Shown here piece by piece: positions 1-9,374 of a stretch of DNA of 64,000 nt (position 1 is its first letter; each line of letters begins with the position of its first letter). The notes under the pieces were generated by a model. The model saw nothing but the letters and a program-made list of their open reading frames with translations, had not been told where the DNA came from and made no database searches. A program made the translations under genes and the position numbers. Source of the stretch: Candidatus Baldrarchaeota archaeon (GTDB lineage: Archaea > Asgardarchaeota > Baldrarchaeia > Baldrarchaeales > DXJG01); assembly GCA_019056805.1 (NCBI GenBank), contig DXJG01000009.1, positions 239,473-303,472 on the forward strand, written 5' to 3'.

Positions 1-618
1 ACACCAGAACACCTAGGAGAAGCAGGAATAGTTGAAGAAGTAAAAATCGGAGAAGACAAAATTGTTTATGTAAAAGAATGCAAGCATCCAAAAGCCGTAA
101 GCGTTGTAATTAGAGGTGGTAGCGAACACGTTGTTGACGAAGCGGAAAGAGCATTACACGACGCACTCTGCGTAGTTCGAGACGTTCTAGAAGATGGAAA
201 ATACGTTGCTGGTGGTGGAGCACCAGAAATTGAGGTTGCAAGAAAACTAAGAGAATATGCCCAACAAGTCGGTGGAAGAGAACAACTTGCTATTGAAGCT
301 TTCGCAGATGCCATAGAAGTTATTCCAAAAACATTGGCAGAGAACGCAGGTCATGACCCATTAGACATCATAGTCCAGCTCAGAGAGAAACACGCCAAAC
401 CTGACGGCGTATGGTATGGTATTGATGTATTCGAAGGAAAAGTCAGTAATATGCTTGAACTCGGCATTCTAGAACCACTCAGAGTGAAAAAGCAAGCTAT
501 CAGATCAGCAAGTGAAGCAGCTCAAATGATTCTAAGAATCGACGACATCATAGCAGCAAAACCAACGGAACCAAAGGGCAAAGGTCCGGGAGTCGGCGAA
601 GGTATGCCAGAATACTAA
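1..618 (+). CDS. Thermosome (group II chaperonin) subunit, C-terminal part, truncated by window start
   Basis: Frame 1 is open from base 1: [27 protein letters not shown]...[21 protein letters not shown]...[20 protein letters not shown]...[16 protein letters not shown]...; hallmark thermosome motifs. The 334..618 ORF is its tail. Confidence 0.97.
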   Translation, partial: TPEHLGEAGIVEEVKIGEDKIVYVKECKHPKAVSVVIRGGSEHVVDEAERALHDALCVVRDVLEDGKYVAGGGAPEIEVARKLREYAQQVGGREQLAIEAFADAIEVIPKTLAENAGHDPLDIIVQLREKHAKPDGVWYGIDVFEGKVSNMLELGILEPLRVKKQAIRSASEAAQMILRIDDIIAAKPTEPKGKGPGVGEGMPEY

Positions 619-679
619 GCTACCCCCTCCAACACTTTTTCTCTAAATTCTACATCTTTATGATACTGGAGGTTAATCT

Positions 680-1195
680 ATGCGAAGGGGACTTTTTATT
701 GGGCGATTCCAACCTTTTCATAAAGGACATTTATATGTCATTAAACTTGCCTTAAACGAAGTTGATGAAATAATTGTTGGTGTAGGAAGCACACAACTTA
801 ATTATGAGGTAGATAACCCATTTACGTGCAGCGAACGGCTTCAAATGATTAGAGAAGCATTAAAAGAAGAAAATATTTCCCCGGACAGATACTGGCTTAT
901 CCCTATTCCCGATATATACAATAATTATGTTTGGGTTTCTCATGTAGAATCTTTATGTCCACCATTTCACCTAGTTTACGGTGGAAATCTACATACATTA
1001 AAACTCTTTGAAGACGCTGGTTACCAGGTTAAAAAAGTTGAAATATACGGTTCAGGCGAATTTTCAGGAACAGAAATAAGGAAAAAAATGTTAAATGGAG
1101 AACCTTGGGAAGAATATGTTCCACCCGCGGTGGCAAATTTTATTAAGAAAATTAAAGGAGTAGAACGACTATTAACCATAGCAAAATCAAAATAA
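680..1195 (+). CDS. Nicotinamide-nucleotide adenylyltransferase (archaeal NMNAT)
   Basis: MRRGLFIGRFQPFHKGHL with GRFQPxHxGH nucleotidyltransferase motif, GSGEFSGTEIRKKM near the C-terminus. Confidence 0.95.
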   Translation: MRRGLFIGRFQPFHKGHLYVIKLALNEVDEIIVGVGSTQLNYEVDNPFTCSERLQMIREALKEENISPDRYWLIPIPDIYNNYVWVSHVESLCPPFHLVYGGNLHTLKLFEDAGYQVKKVEIYGSGEFSGTEIRKKMLNGEPWEEYVPPAVANFIKKIKGVERLLTIAKSK

Positions 1196-1738
1196 AGAAT
1201 ATTCCTGAATATCCACATATTTCCTATCAACTCTAGAACGACCTAAATTCGCTTTCAACTTAAAAGACCTAACATGAAGTTTACCAAAATAATAATCTTT
1301 ATACTTTTCAATAATTGTCTTTAATCCTTCAAAGCTAAAAATTCTCCTTATACGTGCAACGGTAATATGAGGTATATTTTCTTCGCAGTGACCTAAAATA
1401 ATTTTATTTATTTCCTCCATTAAACTATAGAGCTTTGAACTTTCAACGTTTACCCAAAGAATTCTGATAGGTAGTTTCTCTGAAGGAAAATACTCAACAC
1501 CTTGGAGGGTAACATAAAAAGACTTCATACGAATTCTTTCTAAATCAGCTTTTATCCTATTTACATCTTTCCATTTCAGTTTACCTAAAAAGCTAAGTGT
1601 GATATGATAATCGTCAATTAACTGGATTTCGGCAACTCTTTCTTTTAACAACTCTTTCTGAAACCCAGTTATTTGATTAATAACCTCCTTATCAGATATA
1701 TCTATTGCAACGAAGAAAGATCGGGCCGACCTAATCAT
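1187..1738 (-). CDS. thpR: RNA 2',3'-cyclic phosphodiesterase (ThpR/LigT, 2H phosphoesterase family)
   Basis: FVAIDISDKE, two HxTx motifs (YHITLSFLG and HITVARI). Converges with and overlaps the NMNAT 3' end by 9 nt. Confidence 0.9.
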   Translation of the reverse strand: MIRSARSFFVAIDISDKEVINQITGFQKELLKERVAEIQLIDDYHITLSFLGKLKWKDVNRIKADLERIRMKSFYVTLQGVEYFPSEKLPIRILWVNVESSKLYSLMEEINKIILGHCEENIPHITVARIRRIFSFEGLKTIIEKYKDYYFGKLHVRSFKLKANLGRSRVDRKYVDIQEYSLF

Positions 1739-1888
1739 TTTAATACCCTTCCATGGATGTTTTACAATTTTACTAATTTAAAAATTAGAGTTGACATATA
1801 TAACTCTAATATAGAGCGACCTAGACATACGGGCAATTTTTGCCAAGACCATATATTATGAGGGACTAGTCAAAATATATTAAAAAGG

Positions 1889-1896
1889 TTTATATA
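1889..1896 (+). promoter_or_regulatory. Putative archaeal TATA box (TTTATATA)
   Basis: TTTATATA in an AT-rich region; expected TSS about 1918-1922, just before the structured segment at 1936-2038. Confidence 0.45.
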
Positions 1897-1919
1897 GGAT
1901 GAAAAGAGAATTCATACGA

Positions 1920-2045
1920 AAGATTTAAAAGTGTATCGCGCATGATCACTGCCTCGCACTGTACCTTTGGAGTGAATGGGGGGTGACTAAGTTTTAAAAT
2001 GACCATAAGAGATAGTTAGCGTCACCCCCGATGCGCGAAGCCGAA
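1920..2045 (+). ncRNA. Candidate structured RNA (three-way-junction-like) or long TFB leader
   Basis: TCGCGCAT (1936-1943) is an exact reverse complement of ATGCGCGA (2031-2038). Nested inside, GGGGGTGAC (1979-1987) pairs with GTCACCCCC (2021-2029), and CACT...AGTG forms a small hairpin at about 1957-1974. GC-rich in an AT-rich context. Confidence 0.45.
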
Positions 2046-2099
2046 AAATAAAGACAAAACTCTCGATCATTAAAACAGAACTCACGAATAAAAACACCA

Positions 2100-2134
2100 T
2101 TGGGAAATTCACCTCCTTAGAGAGGTGAACCCAA
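2100..2134 (+). promoter_or_regulatory. Stem-loop upstream of TFB (terminator or leader element)
   Basis: TTGGG/CCCAA (2100-2104/2130-2134) plus TTCACCTC/GAGGTGAA (2108-2115/2122-2129), with an AAA bulge and a 6-nt loop. Confidence 0.4.
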
Positions 2135-2158
2135 CACAATAATTGAATATAATATATT

Positions 2159-3097
2159 ATGGGGGATAAAACCATGACAGAAAATCTTGCTAATAAGAAA
2201 GAAGGAACCACTGTATGTCCCGAATGTGGTAGCACAACCATATTATTTGATCCTACTAGGGGAGAGCATGTTTGCGCATCTTGTGGATTAGTTCTATCTG
2301 AACATGCTGTAGATACTGGCCCTGAATGGAGAGCCTTTACTCATGAAGAATTAGAGAAAAGGAGCCGAACCGGGGCTCCTACAAGTTATAGATTTGCTGA
2401 TAAAGGTTTAAGTACAACTATTAGTTGGTCTGATCGTGACGCTCACGGTAGAAAACTTTCTCCATCTCGTAGAGCCCAAATATATAGACTTAGAAGATGG
2501 AATATTAGAACAACTGTTAGGAGAAGTCTTGCAGACGGCCTTATTGAACTAAGTCGAATAGCAAGCCAAATGGGAATACCTAACGATGTAAGTGAAACAG
2601 CAGCCCTCCTATATAGGAGAGCAGTAGAAAAACGACTAACCAGAGGACACCCTGTAAGCGCAATGGCAGCTGCTGCAGTTTACCTAGCATGTAGAATACA
2701 TAGAATACCTAGACCATTAGATGAAGTAGTTGCCCAAGCAAAATCAGACAGAAAAGATGTTTCAAAATGTGTTCGTGTTCTAATAAGAAGATTAAGTCAA
2801 GATTTCCCAAGACCGACAGCAATAAACTTCATACCAAGATTCGCAGCTGAACTAGGCTTATCAACAAAAACTCAGCGAAGAGCAATAGAAATCATGAAAA
2901 AAGCTCAAGAAACAGGAATAACCGCTGGAAAAGATCCTTCAGGACTTGCTGCGGCAACGATATACATCGCCAGTATCCTTGAAGGAGAAAGAAGAACACA
3001 AAGACAAATAGCTGAAGTAGCACACGTAACTGAAGTAACAGTTCGAAACCGATACAAAGAACTCTGTAAGAAACTAGGAATAAAAATAAAGGTCTAA
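2159..3097 (+). CDS. tfb: Transcription initiation factor IIB (TFB)
   Basis: N-terminal zinc ribbon CPECGSTTILFDPTRGEHVCASCGLV, two cyclin-like repeats, C-terminal HTH (EVTVRNRYKELCKKL). ATG at 2174 with SD-like GGGGGAT is a likely alternative start. Confidence 0.97.
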   Translation: MGDKTMTENLANKKEGTTVCPECGSTTILFDPTRGEHVCASCGLVLSEHAVDTGPEWRAFTHEELEKRSRTGAPTSYRFADKGLSTTISWSDRDAHGRKLSPSRRAQIYRLRRWNIRTTVRRSLADGLIELSRIASQMGIPNDVSETAALLYRRAVEKRLTRGHPVSAMAAAAVYLACRIHRIPRPLDEVVAQAKSDRKDVSKCVRVLIRRLSQDFPRPTAINFIPRFAAELGLSTKTQRRAIEIMKKAQETGITAGKDPSGLAAATIYIASILEGERRTQRQIAEVAHVTEVTVRNRYKELCKKLGIKIKV

Positions 3098-3191
3098 AGC
3101 TCTCCCCTCTATTTTTTACTTAAAACATTAACTAAAATATTTATTTTCTTTTCCGCTAGTTTTAAATGCATCAAACATTGCTAGATTTCTT

Positions 3192-4439
3192 TTATTCTAT
3201 GTTCGCATGTCCAAGTTTCATGTCTTCCTCTTTTATACCGATGTATGAAGCAAGACCCGCAAATACGCCGTCGAGAAAGGCAGCTACTGACACTTCAAAT
3301 TCGGTGCCTTCTGGAGCAAAGGGACTTCTCCATCCTTTCCACTGACGGATATCCCAGTCATATATTTTATCTGTATCTTTTCTTCCAGGAACTATTATTT
3401 TAACGTCAGAAATCTCCCAAAGAGCATTCTCGAAAGAAGTGATACCAACGATCATACTTCCCATGTCCTTGGCTATTTTTGCAATTCCATAAGCGGCACC
3501 ACTACCACTCACAGTAAATGTAATCTGACCTTTCCGCACAGGCCTATTCAAAGGTTCAAAATCTATAATACTTGTAACAAAAGCATGTGGAATTTGGTCT
3601 AATCGCATTTTGAATGGACCTACAGCCATATTAAATGTCTTTCCTCGAGCACAAAAATGAACAGTTTGTTGACTATAATACTTTAAAAGGAAGTTGGCGA
3701 GTAAAGCAACTATCTCCTCTTCCCTACTATAAGCGACACTCAAATTTTTTCTTGCCCTATTTAAAAGCTCATAAGCCGTTTCTTTAGCCTTCCTAAAAGC
3801 GTTATCAATACTTTCATTATTTACAACAACTTCCATTAATCCTCTACTCATAGACTCGGAAAAAATTAACTGCGTATATTCTGAAGTTGTTCCAAGTGGA
3901 GTAAAAGGCATTGCATCCCTATCAAATTTCGACAATAACTTTTCACGATTACAATCATGCTTTAAAAATATTACAGGAAAACTAGCTAACTTAGCTAAAG
4001 GAGAATTCAACGAACCCGTTATAACAATAATTTCGCATCCAATTTCTCTTCCAAATTTAGCTTTCTTTACAACCTTGGTAGTACGTCCCGAAGTGCTAAA
4101 ACAAATTATAATATCTCCTTTTTCCAAAATGGCACTAGGATCGTAAACAACATATTGTTCCAAAGTAGGATAAGCAGTATCAAAATTCAATTGTGTAAGC
4201 CTATCAGCAAAAGTCCTAGCACCTAAAAGAAGACTCCTACCTCTAGCTGCAAAATGAACCCTTTTATCCTTAATATTGGAAAGAAACTCCAAAAACCTAA
4301 CTAAAACATCCTCTTCTTCCGTAAAAAGAAAATTAATATTCTCTTCAGCTTGATCAATAAGATAGAAAGAAGTACTTTTACAAATATGCAAAGATCTCTC
4401 AATATCATTCTCCCTAATTGGAACATGAACCCTTAACAT
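3192..4439 (-). CDS. Tandem SIS-domain protein (6-phospho-3-hexuloisomerase/sugar isomerase-like)
   Basis: Two similar halves: VHFAARGRSLLLGARTFADRL...CFSTSGRTTKVV...VITG and VHFCARGKTFNMAVGPFKMRL...TVSGSGAAYGIA...GITS. Confidence 0.75.
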   Translation of the reverse strand: MLRVHVPIRENDIERSLHICKSTSFYLIDQAEENINFLFTEEEDVLVRFLEFLSNIKDKRVHFAARGRSLLLGARTFADRLTQLNFDTAYPTLEQYVVYDPSAILEKGDIIICFSTSGRTTKVVKKAKFGREIGCEIIVITGSLNSPLAKLASFPVIFLKHDCNREKLLSKFDRDAMPFTPLGTTSEYTQLIFSESMSRGLMEVVVNNESIDNAFRKAKETAYELLNRARKNLSVAYSREEEIVALLANFLLKYYSQQTVHFCARGKTFNMAVGPFKMRLDQIPHAFVTSIIDFEPLNRPVRKGQITFTVSGSGAAYGIAKIAKDMGSMIVGITSFENALWEISDVKIIVPGRKDTDKIYDWDIRQWKGWRSPFAPEGTEFEVSVAAFLDGVFAGLASYIGIKEEDMKLGHANIE

Positions 4440-4775
4440 ACCGTTCCCTCATGTTAGACATTATCCATAGGTACTTATTATAATGTCTATTTTAGGCTTC
4501 CCCTTCAATATCCCCTAATCCATAAAACTATAAACAACTTACAAAAACTATCAAAAAAGCAAAAACAACAACCTCCTATAATAATGCTGCACATAAAAAT
4601 TTTAACCATCTTTTAACAAAAATAAAACACATTCCTATCTTCAAATAAGTCATTAAACTTAACACCTATTCCCGCATTGAAAAATATACTAAAATCTCAT
4701 ACCAAACTTTAAAAGATCTACTAACAACTGAACTGAGAGGCTACTCTCCTCTAAGAACTCAATTTACAAATAAAA

Positions 4776-5570
4776 TTAAGGCATCTCTAATTCTTTCTTT
4801 TCTTTAGCCTTAAGTACTCGCTCCGTAACTTGTCTAGGTAAACGAACATCTTCAACCCTGTACTCCGTAGGACTTTTCAAAACCATACCCACACCATCAA
4901 TAATTTCAATCTCCCACATCCTTAAATCATGAGCAGTCAACCTACACTTCTCAACTAACAAAAATCTTCTAAGAACTCCACCTCTAACATATTTTCTAAA
5001 ACGAAAAATAGCATCACCAATATGCTCTAAACCAAACCCAAAAGCTTCCCCAGTAGTAATAGCATACTCACTAACAGCATAAGTAGTAAAATTCCAGGGA
5101 TGCAATACCTTCTTAATAATATAACTTTCCCTACGAGCCATGGCAGGAGCATGAAGCCAAAAAGCACTCAAAGAATCAATAACAAGCCTTCCATGTCCAT
5201 ACCCAAGTTCTTTCTTTGCATCAATTACCTTTTGAAGCAGCTCCTGAGTATCAAGTGACATTAACACCCAAGGATCTTCCTTCCTTTTCAACAAAGCATC
5301 AATAATAATAAGTTGATTTTCATCAATAGCTTTCTCAAAATTAAAACCAAACAAAGAAGCAGCAGCAATAATACTCTCCCTACTCTCCTCAGTAGTACAA
5401 TAAACACACTTATCTCCTTCCTTAATACCCTCAGCAATAAAATGAATCGAAGCAATAGTCTTACCAGTACCAGGCTCACCAACCAAAGCAACAAGAAAAC
5501 CCCGAGGAACACCACCCTGCAAAATATTATCCAACGAAGGAATCCCAGTAGAAATCCTCTCAATCTTCAA
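4776..5570 (-). CDS. KaiC/RadA-like RecA-superfamily ATPase
   Basis: ISTGIPSLDNILQGGVPRGFLVALVGEPGTGKTIASIHFIAEG (Walker A GEPGTGKT), CTTEES, RLVIDSLSAFW (Walker B). Confidence 0.9.
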   Translation of the reverse strand: MKIERISTGIPSLDNILQGGVPRGFLVALVGEPGTGKTIASIHFIAEGIKEGDKCVYCTTEESRESIIAAASLFGFNFEKAIDENQLIIIDALLKRKEDPWVLMSLDTQELLQKVIDAKKELGYGHGRLVIDSLSAFWLHAPAMARRESYIIKKVLHPWNFTTYAVSEYAITTGEAFGFGLEHIGDAIFRFRKYVRGGVLRRFLLVEKCRLTAHDLRMWEIEIIDGVGMVLKSPTEYRVEDVRLPRQVTERVLKAKEKKELEMP

Positions 5571-5765
5571 AACCTAAACCTCCATAACATCAGAAATACA
5601 AACACCAAAAACATATTTATAATTGACTTCTTCCTCTTTCAATTTCTCGTAAATATTAGACTGTAAGTCTACCATTGCTTAATTTTTATTTTAACCACGA
5701 AAAGTCCTGAAAAGAAGTAACTGCAATATCTAAAGTTTTATGTTATTAAAAACGAATTGTTTTCG

Positions 5766-6224
5766 TTAATAAATTGCAATGTAATATACTAATGGTATAG
5801 ATAGCAAAGCTACGTTTCTCCCTTTTTTGGTAAGCGTGTAAAATGTTCTGAAAGGAGGTCCTGGATCCACCTCACGTTTTATATAACCCTGTTTTACAAG
5901 TTCTTTCAACTTGAGAGAAAGACTTCGAGAATTCACATCAAGAACTCTCTTAAGTTCGTTAAAACTCATAGATTCCCTGAGTAACAGTGAATACAATGTT
6001 TCCAAAATCCACTTCTGCGAAAGAAGTTTAAAACTTAAATCTAACCCCCTTAATATATCCCTTAGAACATCAAACGTTATTTTCTCTTTTTCAAGAACAT
6101 TTCTAAGCGTCTCTTCTATACCTTGGAGAGTATGTTTAATCTTAATCTCTATAACCGAACTAATCTCCTCACTAAGCTTCACAGATTTCAAACTTTTCAC
6201 CAAGTATAATATTAGATACTTCAT
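5766..6224 (-). CDS. Winged-helix transcriptional regulator (HxlR/ArsR-like)
   Basis: ILETLYSLLLRESMSFNELKRVLDVNSRSLSLKLKELVKQGYIKREVDPGPPFRTFYTLTKKGR. Confidence 0.8.
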   Translation of the reverse strand: MKYLILYLVKSLKSVKLSEEISSVIEIKIKHTLQGIEETLRNVLEKEKITFDVLRDILRGLDLSFKLLSQKWILETLYSLLLRESMSFNELKRVLDVNSRSLSLKLKELVKQGYIKREVDPGPPFRTFYTLTKKGRNVALLSIPLVYYIAIY

Positions 6225-6280
6225 GATTTATAAAGTTTAAAAACTACTCTAAGTAAAAAAAGTAAACTGAGGTAAAACTC

Positions 6281-7636
6281 ATGCCCCAAAACTATGATAT
6301 CATAATTGTTGGAGCTGGCACCTCCGGTTCTTTTGCTGCATATCACCTCTCAAAAATGGGTTTTAGGACAGCTATTATTGAACGTAAACCAGAAGAAGAA
6401 ATTGGTAACAAAGTTTGCGGTGACGGCATAGGTAGCCATCACTTTGATCAAATTAAGTTAGAAAAACCAAAGTTGGGATATGATGCAGAAACCGTTTTCA
6501 AAGGCATTAAAGTGTACGGTCCCAACGAAAAGAGCTACATCATTGCTAGTGGAGAAGGTTACGCCTTAAATAGATATAATTTCGGTCAAAGACTCTTAAA
6601 AATGGCTTTAGACTCTGGAGCTGAATTATACGATATGCATCAAGTTTTACAACCCATAATAGAAGGATCTTGGGTTAAAGGCGTAATAGCAACAAATCTA
6701 AAGACTAGAGAGAAAACAGAGTTTCAAGCAAAAGTCGTGGTTGACGCTTCAGGAGCCATACCTGCAGTAAGATCAAAACTTCCAGAAGAGTGGTGGGTAT
6801 CTGAGAAGATTTCGCGAGAAGACTACGATATATGTTACCGAGAAATTATAGAACTCGACAAGGAAGTAGAAACAGAATATGCAGCAGTATACCTTAATAC
6901 AGAGATAGCTCCTGGTGGATACTGGTGGTGGTTTCCCAAAAACAAAAACATTGTGAATGTAGGGCTTGGAGTACAGTGGACTAAGGAAGCACCAAATCCT
7001 AAAGACCAATTTGAAAAATACATCCGGCCTAGAATCAAAAATCACATTGTTAAAATTATAAATCGTGGTGGGGGCATAGTACCAGCCCGTAGGACGATAT
7101 CCTGCATGGTATGGAACGGCTTTATCACAGTAGGAGATGCTGCATGTACAGCAAATCCTATTCACGGAGGCGGTATAGGGCCTTCACTATTAAGCGCACT
7201 TAAAGCAGCAGAAACCATAGAAGAAGCTTTAGAAACAAATAAACCTTCAATAGAAAACTTATGGAGCTATCATCACAAATATCTAGAAATATACGGTGCT
7301 AAACAAGCATCACTAAACATTTTAAGAATCTACCTACAAAATCTCTCAAACAATGACTTCAACCTCATATTGGAAAGAAACATAGTAAGCAATCAAGATT
7401 TTCTCAACGTAGTTTACAATGGAGAAATAAGAATGAACATACTTACAAAATTCGGAATAGCAATAAAACTTCTTACGAACCCTTCACTTCTCCTAAAAAT
7501 AAAAACCGTAAAAAACTACATGGAAGAAGCACGAAAACTCTACTTAAACTATCCTAAAAAAGTAACAGAATTTGAATCTTGGCAAAAAAGAGCTAAAAAC
7601 CTATTCAACGAGTTTACAGAAAAACTGAGACACTAA
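6281..7636 (+). CDS. Geranylgeranyl reductase family FAD-dependent protein
   Basis: N-terminal Rossmann GAGTSGSFAAYHLSKMG, NKVCGDGIGSHHF, GDAACTANPIHGGGIGPSL. Confidence 0.9.
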   Translation: MPQNYDIIIVGAGTSGSFAAYHLSKMGFRTAIIERKPEEEIGNKVCGDGIGSHHFDQIKLEKPKLGYDAETVFKGIKVYGPNEKSYIIASGEGYALNRYNFGQRLLKMALDSGAELYDMHQVLQPIIEGSWVKGVIATNLKTREKTEFQAKVVVDASGAIPAVRSKLPEEWWVSEKISREDYDICYREIIELDKEVETEYAAVYLNTEIAPGGYWWWFPKNKNIVNVGLGVQWTKEAPNPKDQFEKYIRPRIKNHIVKIINRGGGIVPARRTISCMVWNGFITVGDAACTANPIHGGGIGPSLLSALKAAETIEEALETNKPSIENLWSYHHKYLEIYGAKQASLNILRIYLQNLSNNDFNLILERNIVSNQDFLNVVYNGEIRMNILTKFGIAIKLLTNPSLLLKIKTVKNYMEEARKLYLNYPKKVTEFESWQKRAKNLFNEFTEKLRH

Positions 7637-7708
7637 CCTTTCAACATTGAAACCAATATACAGATAACTATAAACATTTTTCAAGAAATCAGAAAAATAG
7701 CATAAAAG

Positions 7709-7797
7709 TGGAGCCGGGGCGGGGATTTGAACCCCGGTAAAGTGGCTCTGCAGGCCACCGCCTAGCCATTGCCGCAATTTGTCTCGGCCACCCCGGC
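7709..7797 (-). tRNA. tRNA-Cys (GCA), with about 14 extra nt in the D-loop; CCA encoded
   Basis: Minus strand: GCCGGGG TG GCCGAG-acaaattgcggcaat-GGCTAGGC G GTGGC CTGCAGA GCCAC TTTAC CGGGGTTCAAATCCCCG CCCCGGC T CCA. Acceptor, anticodon and T stems fully paired; anticodon GCA. Confidence 0.93.
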
Positions 7798-7830
7798 TTA
7801 TACATTTTATTTTATTACATGTCCTTATTT

Positions 7831-7870
7831 GACACTCTCCCCGCTAAAGCAGGGAGATTCTCGCTTGTAG
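7831..7870 (-). repeat. IS605-type right-end-like hairpin relic A
   Basis: Minus strand: CTACAAGCGAGAATCTCCCTGCTTTAGCGGGGAGAGTGTC. Same layout as the TnpB right end at about 28921-28953 (AACTCCCGTCTTAAGACGGGAGAGGCTGACACC) and similar to relic B at about 9375-9410. Confidence 0.4.
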
Positions 7871-8064
7871 CTTATCAAAATTAAATAAGAAATTCAAAAT
7901 ATTTAAGTTTAGCGGCAATCTTCGCCGCAATTATGTAATTTAATGATTAGTTTTTATATGATTTATTATGGTGATTAAATGAATCCATGCTTGTATAAAA
8001 GTTATAAAATTGTAGCTTTTATTTTTCGTTTTTCAAGGTGGAGTACAGAAAAGTGTAAGAATGT

Positions 8065-9282
8065 TTAAGGCCCTATATGACCCATTGTTGTTTGTACGAT
8101 GACTGTTTTTAGTCCTGCAATTTCAAGGGTCTTTTTCACCTGTAACATTTCTTGTGTGGTGGGTTGTTTAATGTCTCTTCGTCTAAATTCAGGTCTATAG
8201 TCTAATACACAAACTTGGATCTCTGGATCTATTTCAGCTATTTTCAAACCCATTTTATATATTTCATCCATCGTAGGGTGGAAAAACTTGTTATATGGGA
8301 TACCGATCCCCATGAAAATCTTCTCTGGATAATAGTTGTCCGCTATATATTTTACAGCTTCCCAAGACGTTTTCAAATATTTCATTGCAAGTTCTTTATC
8401 ATCAATGCCAGTAATTAGCTGAAAAGTTTCTAGGTTAAGCGCCTTAAGATCCGGGCCGATATCTGTAATTCCTATTTCAATAAGCTCATCAATATAGTCT
8501 TTTGTTAAGATAGTAGTGTTCGTGTCAAGGTGAAATCTGGCTTTTTCATCTTTATTCATTTTTCTAAGTTCTTTAAAAAACTCCAGCAGCCATCTACGGT
8601 TGATTGTAGGTTCACCGCCACTAATAGCCATCCTGTTAACTCTATATTTTCTTCTTAAAGAAGTGAGTTTTAAAGCAGCCTCTCGCGGTGTAAGAGGAAC
8701 ACTAACACTATCATAAGTTACAAAATAGTTTTGACAAGTTTTACAACGCAAGTTACAACCTGCAGCAAAACAAGCAACCTCAATATAATGTCCAATACCT
8801 TTCAGATAATATGGAGTTCCAACACCTCCAACAGTATGAGGAGTAAATCCCTCTATAATTCTACGCGGAGTTACATTCGTTACATCAGTCTTTATGATCA
8901 TTCCATCTTCAATTCTTGTATGACAAGAAGGTCTAAGTTCACCATTAATTAAAACAGCACAACTATAACATCCGCCAGTTCCACAAGGAACAAACAGAGC
9001 ATCTTTTTCTGGAAAACGAGTAAATCTATAACCTACAATTTCTAAAACTGTTTTAACAGTTAAATATTCCGGAACTTCATACTGTTCACCGTCAATCGTA
9101 ACTTTGATGGTTTTCCGAGCCTCAAAATCCTCCGTAGGAACAACCGCTTCATATGGACAACCCAAATAACATGCTTCACAACCAATACAACGTTCCGGGC
9201 TAGGGCATCTTATAACATTCGAACAAAAACCACAGTCTACACACTTCGATTTATCTTTCATGTACCTCTGATACATCACCAT
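8065..9282 (-). CDS. Radical SAM protein with N-terminal 4Fe-4S ferredoxin-like and 2Fe-2S-like domains
   Basis: CVDCGFC..CPSPERCIGCEACYLGCP; CGTGGCYSCAVLINGELRPSC (2Fe-2S plant-type-like loop); CNLRCKTC radical SAM motif; SGGEPTINR. Confidence 0.88.
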   Translation of the reverse strand: MVMYQRYMKDKSKCVDCGFCSNVIRCPSPERCIGCEACYLGCPYEAVVPTEDFEARKTIKVTIDGEQYEVPEYLTVKTVLEIVGYRFTRFPEKDALFVPCGTGGCYSCAVLINGELRPSCHTRIEDGMIIKTDVTNVTPRRIIEGFTPHTVGGVGTPYYLKGIGHYIEVACFAAGCNLRCKTCQNYFVTYDSVSVPLTPREAALKLTSLRRKYRVNRMAISGGEPTINRRWLLEFFKELRKMNKDEKARFHLDTNTTILTKDYIDELIEIGITDIGPDLKALNLETFQLITGIDDKELAMKYLKTSWEAVKYIADNYYPEKIFMGIGIPYNKFFHPTMDEIYKMGLKIAEIDPEIQVCVLDYRPEFRRRDIKQPTTQEMLQVKKTLEIAGLKTVIVQTTMGHIGP

Positions 9283-9374
9283 TCACAACGCAAATTATGA
9301 TCTCTACCTATTAATGATGAAACAACTAGGTAGATTTATTTGTGTTGTTTTTGAGTATATTTCTATTTAATTTA

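Noticed and set aside
66-314. 82-aa minus-strand ORF
   Set aside because: Antisense to the clearly coding thermosome frame.
7912-7928. GCGGC-loop-GCCGC hairpin sharing GCCGCAATT with the tRNA-Cys insert
   Set aside because: Short; likely coincidental or a simple 3'-end hairpin; not enough evidence for a functional link.
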